From contig DASTVV010000132.1 in NCBI GenBank assembly GCA_035758925.1, forward strand, positions 16,077 to 80,076: DNA of 64,000 nucleotides. The letters are read 5' to 3'. The notes beneath the pieces were generated by a model, which made no database searches, was not told the DNA's origin, and saw only the letters and a list, made by a program, of their open reading frames with translations. Made by a program: the position numbers and the translations under genes. Shown here piece after piece: positions 31,347 to 38,589 of this stretch. The stretch comes from DASPMP01 sp035758925 (GTDB taxonomy: Bacteria > Gemmatimonadota > Gemmatimonadetes > Gemmatimonadales > Gemmatimonadaceae). How positions within the stretch are numbered: the stretch's first letter is position 1; each line of letters begins with the position of its first letter.

Positions 31347-31375
31347 ATTTTAGATGTAACTAAAATATCTGTCAA
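31347..31375 (-). promoter_or_regulatory. arsR promoter TTGACA-N17-TAAAAT with internal palindrome
   Basis: On the minus strand TTGACA (31370-31375), exactly 17 bp, then TAAAAT (31347-31352). The -10 ends 6 bp before the ATG at 31340, predicting a leaderless message. The perfect repeat ATTTTAG/CTAAAAT (31347-31353 and 31360-31366, 6-bp centre) covers the -10 and spacer, an ideal place for autorepression by ArsR. Confidence 0.8.
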
Positions 31376-31426
31376 GCGTCATCTCGCCGTATCGCCGGAT
31401 GCGTACCTGGCCGTATACTGGGAGCC

Positions 31427-32761
31427 ATGACCCAACACCTGCGGCGTACCCTCGGCCTTCGCGACCTCATCGTCATTGTGGTCGGCACCGTCATTGGTTC
31501 CGGCATCTTTCTCACCCCCGGCGCCGTCGTGACCAACGCCGGCTCGGGCGGCGTGGCCCTCGTCGTCTGGATTGTCGGCGGAATCCTGTCGCTCCTGGGC
31601 GCGCTCACGTTCGCGGAGCTCGGAGCGGCCAAGCCGGACTCCGGCGGCCTCTACGTCTACCTGCGAGACGCGTTCGGTCCAAGTCTCGCCTTTCTCTATG
31701 GCTGGACGATGTTCCTCGTCATCGGCGCCGGATCGTTTGCCACACTCGGCGCGGCGTTCCCACGGTACGTGAGCGTCTTCGTGCCGCTGTCACCGGTTGC
31801 CCAACAGGTGATCTCGGTGGCGATGATCCTCGTCGTCGCGGCGATCAACATCCGCGGGACACGGCAGAGCGCGGACGTCCAGGCGGTCGCGACGCTGTTG
31901 AAAGTCGCGGTCATTGCCGCGCTGGCCCTGCTTTTGATCCTGGCAAAGCGCGGCGGTTCGTCGACCGGGCCATTTTGGCCGACGGGTGTCTCCCTCACGA
32001 CGGTCACGGGCGCCGTGACCGGCATGATCGGCGTGCTCTGGGCCTACGAGGGCTGGCAATATGTGACGTTCTCGGCGGGCGAAACGGTCGACCCGCAAAA
32101 GACGTTTGCTCGCGGCATCGTCGTCGGCACGCTGATCCTCATCGGCATCTACGTGTTCGCCAACATCGGATACTTCGCCGCGCTTGGAGTGGACGGCGTG
32201 GCCAGCAGCAAGACTGTCGCATCCGACGCCGCGAGCGCGGCGTTCGGTCCCTGGGCGGCCAAGGCGATGGCGGCCGTGATCCTCGTGTCGATCTTCAGCG
32301 CGTCGAACGGGATGATGCTCACCCTGCCCCGGCTCTTCTTCGCGATGTCGCGCGATCGTCTGTTCTTCGCACGGCTCGCGGAGGTTCATCCACGCTTCGG
32401 GACACCCGCGATCGCCATCGCCGCAACTGCCTTGTGGTCGTCGATCCTGGTGCTCAGCGGCTCGTTCGAGACGCTGCTCACCTACGTCGTGTTCATGTCC
32501 TGGCTGTGGTTTGCGCTGGCCGCACTCGCGATCTTCGCATACCGTCGCCGTGAGCCGGATAGTGCTCGGCCATTCCGCACACCAGGCTACCCCGCGACGC
32601 CCGTGCTCTTCGTGCTCGCGGCGCTGGTCATCGTGGTCAACACCGTCGTCGCGAAGCCAGTGCAGTCACTCATTGGATTGGGGTTGGCCGTCGTCGGCAT
32701 CCCGGCGTACTTCTGGTGGAAGCCGCGCGGCGTTGCGACGCCGCAACCAGTTGACGGCTGA
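31427..32761 (+). CDS. APC-superfamily amino acid permease
   Basis: The 444-residue protein starts with LGLRDLIVIVVGTVIGSGIFLTPG, the substrate-site helix of APC transporters with the GxG motif, and has twelve hydrophobic segments. FAELGAAKPDSGGLYVYLRDAFG and VLWAYEGWQYVTFSAGE agree with the L-type/serine-threonine exchanger branch. The substrate is probably an amino acid. A TATACT element (31411-31416) precedes the start, and the divergent arsR promoter is next to it. Confidence 0.9.
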   Translation: MTQHLRRTLGLRDLIVIVVGTVIGSGIFLTPGAVVTNAGSGGVALVVWIVGGILSLLGALTFAELGAAKPDSGGLYVYLRDAFGPSLAFLYGWTMFLVIGAGSFATLGAAFPRYVSVFVPLSPVAQQVISVAMILVVAAINIRGTRQSADVQAVATLLKVAVIAALALLLILAKRGGSSTGPFWPTGVSLTTVTGAVTGMIGVLWAYEGWQYVTFSAGETVDPQKTFARGIVVGTLILIGIYVFANIGYFAALGVDGVASSKTVASDAASAAFGPWAAKAMAAVILVSIFSASNGMMLTLPRLFFAMSRDRLFFARLAEVHPRFGTPAIAIAATALWSSILVLSGSFETLLTYVVFMSWLWFALAALAIFAYRRREPDSARPFRTPGYPATPVLFVLAALVIVVNTVVAKPVQSLIGLGLAVVGIPAYFWWKPRGVATPQPVDG

Positions 32762-32852
32762 TAGCTGACAGATGTCAGCTGATGGCTATAGTGGAGTGAA
32801 GCCTCTCGCGATATAGCTATCGGCTGACAGCTATCTGCTGTCACCTCTCAGC
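32757..32852. repeat. intergenic inverted-repeat element, family A copy 2
   Basis: Behind the permease gene GTCAGCTGATGGCTATA (near 32776) is mirrored by TATAGCTATCGGCTGAC (near 32814) with two mismatches, followed by a further CAGCTAT. The order of elements equals the copy at 29219-29339. It spans the whole gap to the converging metallo-beta-lactamase-fold gene and begins in the last codons of the permease. Confidence 0.7.
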
Positions 32853-33911
32853 TCAAAACCGATAGACGATTCGCGCCCTCGGCTCCGGCGTCACCCATGC
32901 GTCCTGCTGCGTTTCCTGGATCCGTGCGGCCAGGCGATACGTGTCCGTAAAGCGAATCGCCTGGAATGATGGTATCGGCGGACGAAAAAAGTCCTCCCAA
33001 TGGCCAACGATGACATGTCTGGGCCGCAATTCCTTGAGAAGCGCGGACGGATAGTCCGTGGCGTAGCCGTAGTTGCCCGCGCAGATGATCGCCACGTCCA
33101 CCGGGCGCTCATCGTTACCGAGCACTGGCGGGAGCGACGCGTATACCGGTTCGCTGGCTGCATCCTGATAGAAAATGCGAAACACCGGCTTGCCGTCCGC
33201 GCCCATGATGTCGATGAGATACGCATAGGTCTCGCCCATCTTCCATCCTCGCGGCGTTCGTGGCAGCGAGGAGCGCGGCTGGGTCACCGCCCCGCCGGCA
33301 TACGTGTAGGGAAAAAACCACAGGAAATAGAAATTGGGCGGATGGTTGCTCTTGAGCGCCATGAAACGGATCGACGACGTGGCGGACGGATACCAATCAC
33401 CGCGATGCAGTTTGTCGCCGACGGCGGCGCCCTCGATGCTCACGAGCCGCGACTGCAGGTCGGGGACGGCCCAGAGCAGGTTTTTTGTCGTTGGTCCACC
33501 ATAGATCCGCGACGTCGTCGGTAACATCGTCGCCACGACGGGGGCGTCGAGCAGGTGGTCATAGTGAGCGTGTCCCACCAGCATCGACGAGACGCCGTCG
33601 AGTCGCACGCCCGTCAGCATCCGCTGCACGAGCCCCGTGTCGGGGCTGATGGAGAAGAACGGCAGGAAGGTCTTCATCAAACCGTGGTGCGTGAACGAGG
33701 GCGCCGTCACCACGGCATCTTCGCCGTGCCGGATGACGAACCCGCCCGATCCCAGATAGGTGATCTCGACCGAATCCCGACATGCGGCGGTGCACAGCGA
33801 AACCGGCGGGACGGCGGGCTTTGGTGCGAGCGGCGCCAGGCTTGGCCTGCACGCGAGCGTCGTCGCCGCGAGTGCAGGTCCAAGCAGAGGCACGAGGTCA
33901 CGGAGCTTCAT
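32853..33911 (-). CDS. metallo-beta-lactamase fold lipoprotein
   Basis: The N-terminus ends in ATTLAC, a lipobox with Cys21. VGHAHYDH is the HxHxDH zinc motif; SNHPP and VGHWEDFF further on supply the later histidines. The 352-residue protein resembles the UlaG-like or RomA-like branch (ITYLGSGGFVIRHGEDAVVTAP). It is probably attached to the inner or outer membrane, in the periplasm. Substrate unknown. The next gene on the same strand ends 7 bp upstream. Confidence 0.83.
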   Translation of the reverse strand: MKLRDLVPLLGPALAATTLACRPSLAPLAPKPAVPPVSLCTAACRDSVEITYLGSGGFVIRHGEDAVVTAPSFTHHGLMKTFLPFFSISPDTGLVQRMLTGVRLDGVSSMLVGHAHYDHLLDAPVVATMLPTTSRIYGGPTTKNLLWAVPDLQSRLVSIEGAAVGDKLHRGDWYPSATSSIRFMALKSNHPPNFYFLWFFPYTYAGGAVTQPRSSLPRTPRGWKMGETYAYLIDIMGADGKPVFRIFYQDAASEPVYASLPPVLGNDERPVDVAIICAGNYGYATDYPSALLKELRPRHVIVGHWEDFFRPPIPSFQAIRFTDTYRLAARIQETQQDAWVTPEPRARIVYRF

Positions 33912-33917
33912 GGAAAC

Positions 33918-34436
33918 TCAACGATAGATGTTGAAGCCGGTCAGGATACTTGCGCGGGTGCCGTAGCGTGACGGAACGACAGCCATGTTGATAGGCACGT
34001 TGAGCGCACCGGTGCGGAACGTGACGCCAGCGCTGATGGCCAGCGCAACTCCGGCCGGCGTCGCGTTGGGCCCGACGCCAAACTCGAGGTTGCCCGGCGT
34101 TCGCACGCCGACGATCCAGGTAAGGCTCGGCAGGAACGTGCCCTGGTCGAGTCCTCCGATAAGGAACACGAGCTCATTGAGCGCCACGGGCCCGTTCTCG
34201 AGACTGGCGAACTGACGCTCGAACTGCCAGCCGAACTGGGTGATGACGGGAGCCACGTCGATGTTGTTGCGCGCCTTCAGCGTGTCCGTGAGCGCGCCGC
34301 CGAGCCACGTGACGCCGAAACGCGGACCCGATCGGCTCAGTTTGTGAACCAGTTCCGAGGGCTGCTGTGCGCTGGCGAATCTCGGTGTCGCGATGGCCGC
34401 GCAGACCACGAGCACTGCGAACGTTTTGCGAAGCAT
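33918..34436 (-). CDS. secreted protein of unknown function
   Basis: From ATG 34436 the protein has 172 residues and a clear signal peptide (MLRKTFAVLVVCAAIATPRF, ending in ASA). The mature part is rich in beta-strand pattern with GVTWLGGALTD and ends with aromatic-flanked strands, so a small outer-membrane beta-barrel is possible. The longer frame to 35012 would overlap the beta-propeller gene and is rejected. Family not recognised. Confidence 0.6.
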   Translation of the reverse strand: MLRKTFAVLVVCAAIATPRFASAQQPSELVHKLSRSGPRFGVTWLGGALTDTLKARNNIDVAPVITQFGWQFERQFASLENGPVALNELVFLIGGLDQGTFLPSLTWIVGVRTPGNLEFGVGPNATPAGVALAISAGVTFRTGALNVPINMAVVPSRYGTRASILTGFNIYR

Positions 34437-34504
34437 GGTGACCTCCAGGTCGAAGTTGACGCACAGGATGCGTCGATGTGCCGGGATGTCCCATCCGCAC
34501 GAGC

Positions 34505-34534
34505 ACGTAGGAGTCGCGTTGCCCGCTCCTACGT
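34505..34534. other. 9-bp hairpin between two minus-strand genes
   Basis: ACGTAGGAG (34505-34513) is complementary to CTCCTACGT (34526-34534) with a 12-nt loop. It lies between the stop of the beta-propeller gene (34571) and the start of the secreted protein (34436). There is no T-run, so it may be a processing or attenuation hairpin rather than an intrinsic terminator. Confidence 0.45.
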
Positions 34535-34570
34535 AGCGATCAAGCCAGGCATACGTATGTCTCTGGGACC

Positions 34571-35731
34571 TTATTTCGCCGGCGCCATTCTCCAGAAGGC
34601 GATGCCCCCAGCCTGCTGGCCGACCTCGACAGACGCTACGCGGGCGAGGACGCGCAGGTCGTAGACGTCGACCTTGCCCGGCTGCGCGCCAACACCCTCG
34701 TTGCTGACGAACGCGTAGCGCGAATCGGGGCTGATGACGACACCGTGCGTCACCCCGGTCGAGCTTTTCGTCTGGAGCACGCTGATGCCCGACGCCAGAT
34801 CGAACACCTGCACGGAGCCGCCCTGCTTGAGGGACGCAATCAGGAGCCTGCCGTCCGGCGTGGCACCGAGGTTGTACGGCCCGCGTCCCGTCTTGAAGCG
34901 GCGCGAGACGGTCCAGGACCGGCTGTCCACCTCGACGATCTCGTCCGCCTTGTTGCACGCGACGTAGACCTTCGATCCGTCCACCGACGGCTGCGCCCAC
35001 GTTGGTGAACACGTTGCCGGCGCCATGGGCCCCGAGTGATGCGCGGCGTGATCGTCCGCCGCAAGCGTGATGGGTCCCGCGTTCGCCCTGCCGAGGCCAA
35101 AGCGGCGGGACACCTCGAACGTGCGCGTGTCGATCTCGACCAGCTGGTCATCCATCATGCACGTCGAGTATTGATGTGCGCCGCTCGCGTCCACGCGGCT
35201 TCCGTGCGGCATCACGCACGTGGTCACGCGCGCGACTTCAGTGTTGGTCGGGGTGTAGATCGCGGACACCGACGACGGAACCATCTCGCCGTGCAGGTTG
35301 AAGTTCACGACGAAGGCATAGAGGCCGTCGGGCGTGACGTCGATCGATGCCGGGAAGTATCCAAGGAAAATCCCCGCCCCGACGAGCGTGTCCGGCCCGA
35401 GCGCGAACTTCCAGTACTTGCCATCCGGCGAACCGTGGCCGGTGGTCATATGGAGGAACTTGCCGTCACGCGAAATCTGAAGGCCGTGCGGTCCCTCCAT
35501 CTCGACGGGCGACTCGCCAACCGGAATCGTCTTTTCGACTGCCGCTCCATCGGGGCCGAAGCGAACGCGATGAATCAGGTCCGCCGACTCCGCACCGACG
35601 TATATCCAGTAGTTGCTCGTCGGCTTTTCGGCCGCGGGCTGCTGCGCGTGTGTCACACGCGCGGCAAGAGCAAGCAGCAGCAAACCGGCCAGCTGTAACG
35701 GGTTGAAATGCCGGCGGCGGCGGTCCATCAT
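34571..35731 (-). CDS. YncE-like beta-propeller protein (YVTN repeats), secreted
   Basis: The 386-residue protein has a signal peptide (ending AARVTHAQ) and repeats such as WIYVGAESADLIHRVRF, GLYAFVVNFNLHG, KVYVACNKADEIVEVDSRSWTV and YAFVSNEGVGAQPGKVDVYDL, the blades of a YVTN/YncE-type seven-bladed propeller. In the middle, DDHAAHHSGPMAP is a His-rich insertion. Such propellers bind DNA or proteins or serve as scaffolds; none is shown here. Its start lies 27 bp from the start of the divergent LVIVD protein. Confidence 0.83.
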   Translation of the reverse strand: MMDRRRRHFNPLQLAGLLLLALAARVTHAQQPAAEKPTSNYWIYVGAESADLIHRVRFGPDGAAVEKTIPVGESPVEMEGPHGLQISRDGKFLHMTTGHGSPDGKYWKFALGPDTLVGAGIFLGYFPASIDVTPDGLYAFVVNFNLHGEMVPSSVSAIYTPTNTEVARVTTCVMPHGSRVDASGAHQYSTCMMDDQLVEIDTRTFEVSRRFGLGRANAGPITLAADDHAAHHSGPMAPATCSPTWAQPSVDGSKVYVACNKADEIVEVDSRSWTVSRRFKTGRGPYNLGATPDGRLLIASLKQGGSVQVFDLASGISVLQTKSSTGVTHGVVISPDSRYAFVSNEGVGAQPGKVDVYDLRVLARVASVEVGQQAGGIAFWRMAPAK

Positions 35732-35758
35732 CTAAGCCTCAGCCCTGGAGTGATTCTC

Positions 35759-37798
35759 GTGAACGTAATCGTCGTTACGCGGCACGTCACGCTCGCCGCT
35801 GCCCTCATTGTCAGTGCAGCCATCACTGCCGCCGCTCAGCAACCCGACACCGGTCGCGTGGTCGCGCGGCTCACCGTCGAGCCGGCCACTCTCAGCCTCA
35901 AAGCTGGCGACATGGCGAAGCTTGCGGTCACCGCATTCGATGCCCAGGACAACGTGATTCCCGACGCACGGGTGCGTCTCTCGGGACCCTTCGGCGCCGT
36001 GATCGTGAGCGGTGGCAACGTGAAGGCGCTCGCGGCGGGCAAATACGAGATCATCGCCTCGGCAGTCGGTGCGACGAGCCCGGTCAGCGTTGCTGTCCCC
36101 ATCACCATCACGTGGCCGGCGATCACTCGCGTCATCATCACGCCGCAGCCGGGTCGGCTGTACTCTGGCGTGACGCTGGGACACCGCGCGAGTGCGCAGC
36201 ATGCGGACAGCTCCGAACGCCGCTACGCCGCGGTCACCTGGCGCACGTCCAATCCGGCGATCGCCATGGTCGACCGCTTCGGGAATGTCACCGCCGTGGC
36301 GCCGGGCAGCGTGACGATCAGCGCCGAGGCGGAGGGCGTTCGCGGCCAGGTCCGGCATACGGTGCTCGCGAATCCCGTTGCGACGCTGACGATCGATGTG
36401 CCCGAAAACTCCGTGCGCAGCGGCGATGTGCTCCACCTCAAGGCAATCGCCAAGCGAACGAACGGGAGCGTCGTCCCCGACGTTCCCGTCACGTGGAGCT
36501 ATACCTACGCTCCCGACGACACGATCGCCGCGCCCGGTGCCACCGGCGTCATCGATCGTGGGCTGTTCGCGGCCGAAGTTCCGGGCCGCTACACGCTGCT
36601 GGCCAACGCGGGCCCGTTGACCGCGCGCAAGGTGATCGACGTGCGTACCCGCGACGCGCGGAGGAAGATCAACCTCGTCGGACGGGGCAGCATCACACAC
36701 GTACACACGTCCGACCTCTGGCCCTGGGCGGGCAAGGACGGACGCGACTATGCCCTCGTCGGTACGTGGGGCGGCGACGGATATGCCTACGTCTTCGACA
36801 TCACGTCGCTCGCGAGCCCGGTGATCACGGACTCGATCAAGGTGGATGCCCGTACGATCAACGACGTGACGGTGTCCCCTGACGGTCGCTATGGCGTGCT
36901 GTCGCGCGAGGGCGCATCGAATCGCGTCAACGGCGTCGTGATTCTCGACCTGTCCACGCCGGCCCATCCCAGGATTGCGTCGACGTTCGACGAGCGGCTC
37001 ACGGGCGGCGTGCACAATATGTTCGCGACCGATGACTATCTCTTCGCCATCTCCAACGGCGACAAGTACGTCATCATCGACGTGCGCGACATCAACAAGC
37101 CGAGGTACACGAGCGAGTACGATCATCCCAACTCGCGCGTGCACGACGTCTGGGTGAACGACGGCATCGCGTACTCGTCGGAATGGGGCACCGGAGTCGT
37201 CGCGGTGGACGTCGGCAACGGCAAGTACGGCGGAACGATCGAGAAACCGGTGCTGATCGGCACCTTCCCGACGACCAGCGGAGCGACGCACGAGATCTAT
37301 CCGTACTTCCAGAAATCCACGGGCAAGGTCTACCTGTTCCTTGGCGACGAGATCATGTCGCGCCAGGGCCGCGTGTGGGAGGGAACGAACTATTTCCAGG
37401 ATCTCTTCGGCGACAAGCCCAAGCGCGGCGGTGTCGCCCAGACGTCCGCGGGCTACACGCACATCATCGACTTCACCGACCCGAAGCATCCGCTCGACAT
37501 CGCCAAGTACCACCAGGAAGAGTTCGGGTCGCACGACATCATCGTCGAGAACGACGTGATGTATCAGGCATACTACGATGGCGGACTGCGCGTCGTGGAC
37601 GTCTCGGGTGAGCTCGTGGGCAACCTGGCCGAGCAGCGCCGTGAGATTGCCGTCTTCAAGGGCTTCGATCCCAACGGCTACACCGCGAACGCGTCGTTCG
37701 CGATGAACGCCATGCCCTGGAAGGGCCACATCCTCTTCACGGATTTCAATTCCGGGCTGTGGGTCGCGAAGCTCGAGCCCAAGCAGATCGTGCCGTGA
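35759..37798 (+). CDS. Ig-like and LVIVD-repeat surface protein
   Basis: The protein of about 679 residues starts with a signal peptide (ALIVSAAITAAAQ), then two Ig-like (Big-type) domains up to about residue 300 (LTVEPATLSLKAGDMAKLAVTAFDAQDNVIPDARV). The C-terminal half consists of LVIVD propeller repeats such as GYAYVFDITSLASPVITDSIK, GVVILDLSTPAHPRIASTF and YVIIDVRDINKPRYTSEYDH. The GTG at 35759 has a GGAG motif in front; an ATG at 35708 would lie inside the divergent gene. The role is unknown; adhesion or scaffolding is plausible. Confidence 0.8.
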   Translation: MNVIVVTRHVTLAAALIVSAAITAAAQQPDTGRVVARLTVEPATLSLKAGDMAKLAVTAFDAQDNVIPDARVRLSGPFGAVIVSGGNVKALAAGKYEIIASAVGATSPVSVAVPITITWPAITRVIITPQPGRLYSGVTLGHRASAQHADSSERRYAAVTWRTSNPAIAMVDRFGNVTAVAPGSVTISAEAEGVRGQVRHTVLANPVATLTIDVPENSVRSGDVLHLKAIAKRTNGSVVPDVPVTWSYTYAPDDTIAAPGATGVIDRGLFAAEVPGRYTLLANAGPLTARKVIDVRTRDARRKINLVGRGSITHVHTSDLWPWAGKDGRDYALVGTWGGDGYAYVFDITSLASPVITDSIKVDARTINDVTVSPDGRYGVLSREGASNRVNGVVILDLSTPAHPRIASTFDERLTGGVHNMFATDDYLFAISNGDKYVIIDVRDINKPRYTSEYDHPNSRVHDVWVNDGIAYSSEWGTGVVAVDVGNGKYGGTIEKPVLIGTFPTTSGATHEIYPYFQKSTGKVYLFLGDEIMSRQGRVWEGTNYFQDLFGDKPKRGGVAQTSAGYTHIIDFTDPKHPLDIAKYHQEEFGSHDIIVENDVMYQAYYDGGLRVVDVSGELVGNLAEQRREIAVFKGFDPNGYTANASFAMNAMPWKGHILFTDFNSGLWVAKLEPKQIVP

Positions 37799-38160
37799 AA
37801 TCTGGCGGTCGATGCGGCTGGAACACTTGGGCAGTTGCGATCGCCGCCTGCGCTGGGTGCGCCGAGCCCGTCTCTCCAAGGATCGACGGGTGGGCAGCGA
37901 CCGCATTTGGCAGTAACGTCGCCTGGTCGGTGAGCGACACGAGCGCATGGCGCGCACTGCTCGCGCTGGACGACGGGAATGTCTTTGTGCTCAACGCACT
38001 CGTGCAAGCGCTCGATCCCTCGAGTGGTCGGCCGCGCTGGACAAGCGTCGCGCCGTCCGACTTCCGAAGTCTCGCCCTCGCGGGTTTCGACGGCGTTCGA
38101 GACGCGTCCTGGCTGTACTTCACAACGACCTTGGGAATCGCGAAGGTTCGCGCGCCCTAG
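37795..38160 (+). CDS. small lipoprotein with a PQQ-like propeller blade
   Basis: GTG 37795 overlaps the stop of the LVIVD gene as GTGA. The 121-residue product has a hydrophobic stretch and a lipobox-like AACAGC. The sequence LALDDGNVFVLNALVQALDPSSGRPRWTS looks like one blade of a PQQ/WD-like propeller; a complete propeller does not fit, so it is either a partner of the LVIVD protein or a truncated copy. The coupling of the two starts supports a real gene. Confidence 0.6.
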   Translation: MKSGGRCGWNTWAVAIAACAGCAEPVSPRIDGWAATAFGSNVAWSVSDTSAWRALLALDDGNVFVLNALVQALDPSSGRPRWTSVAPSDFRSLALAGFDGVRDASWLYFTTTLGIAKVRAP

Positions 38161-38188
38161 GAGCTCGACGCTCCCCACCAACTCTCCA

Positions 38189-38194
38189 TTGACA
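38189..38194 (+). promoter_or_regulatory. candidate -35 of the second padR gene
   Basis: TTGACA stands 17 bp before CACATT (38212-38217), a weak -10. The palindrome at 38219-38250 then covers the expected transcription start. Only the -35 is a good match. Confidence 0.4.
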
Positions 38195-38218
38195 GCCCCA
38201 GTCCTCACGGCCACATTC

Positions 38219-38250
38219 CCCTCACATGGTGAGTGCTCACAATGTGAGGG
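38219..38250. promoter_or_regulatory. PadR operator, nested 32-bp palindrome
   Basis: CCCTCACAT (38219-38227) is mirrored by ATGTGAGGG (38242-38250). Between them GTGAG (38229-38233) pairs with CTCAC (38236-38240). Only one pair of the 32 bp is mismatched outside the centre. The site ends 6 bp before the padR ATG and contains ACAT...ATGT half-sites as in known PadR operators. Confidence 0.8.
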
Positions 38251-38256
38251 CAATAC

Positions 38257-38589
38257 ATGGCGCGTGAATCGTTGGGACTCGTCCAGGGCACGGTGGATGT
38301 CCTGATCCTCAAGACACTCACATGGGCGCCGATGCATGGCTACGGCATCGCCCAGTGGATTCGCGAGCGCACCGACGGGGCGCTCGCGGTCGAAGACGCA
38401 GCGCTGTATCAAGCATTGCACCGCCTCGAACGGAAGCGCTGGGTGGAATCGGAGTGGGGCGTTTCCGACACCAATCGCAAGGCGAAGTTCTATTCGATCA
38501 CGAAGGACGGCCGCAAGCAGCTCACCGCGGACGTCGCGGAACTGCGCCGCTACGTGGACGCCCTCTTCAAGGTGCTGCAGCCGGCGTGA
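38257..38589 (+). CDS. PadR-family transcriptional regulator
   Basis: The 110-residue protein reads LVQGTVDVLILKTLTWAPMHGYGIAQWIRE, DAALYQALHRLERKRWVESEWGVSDTNRKAKFYSITKDGRKQL, the PadR winged helix with short C-terminal helix. Its last codon overlaps the GTG of the permease gene (GTGA). It should control both genes through the palindrome at 38219-38250. Confidence 0.92.
   Translation: MARESLGLVQGTVDVLILKTLTWAPMHGYGIAQWIRERTDGALAVEDAALYQALHRLERKRWVESEWGVSDTNRKAKFYSITKDGRKQLTADVAELRRYVDALFKVLQPA

Noticed and set aside
35732..37957. 741-residue minus-strand frame
   Set aside because: It is opposite the Ig/LVIVD gene, whose repeats and signal peptide are clear; the shadow frame has no recognisable domain.
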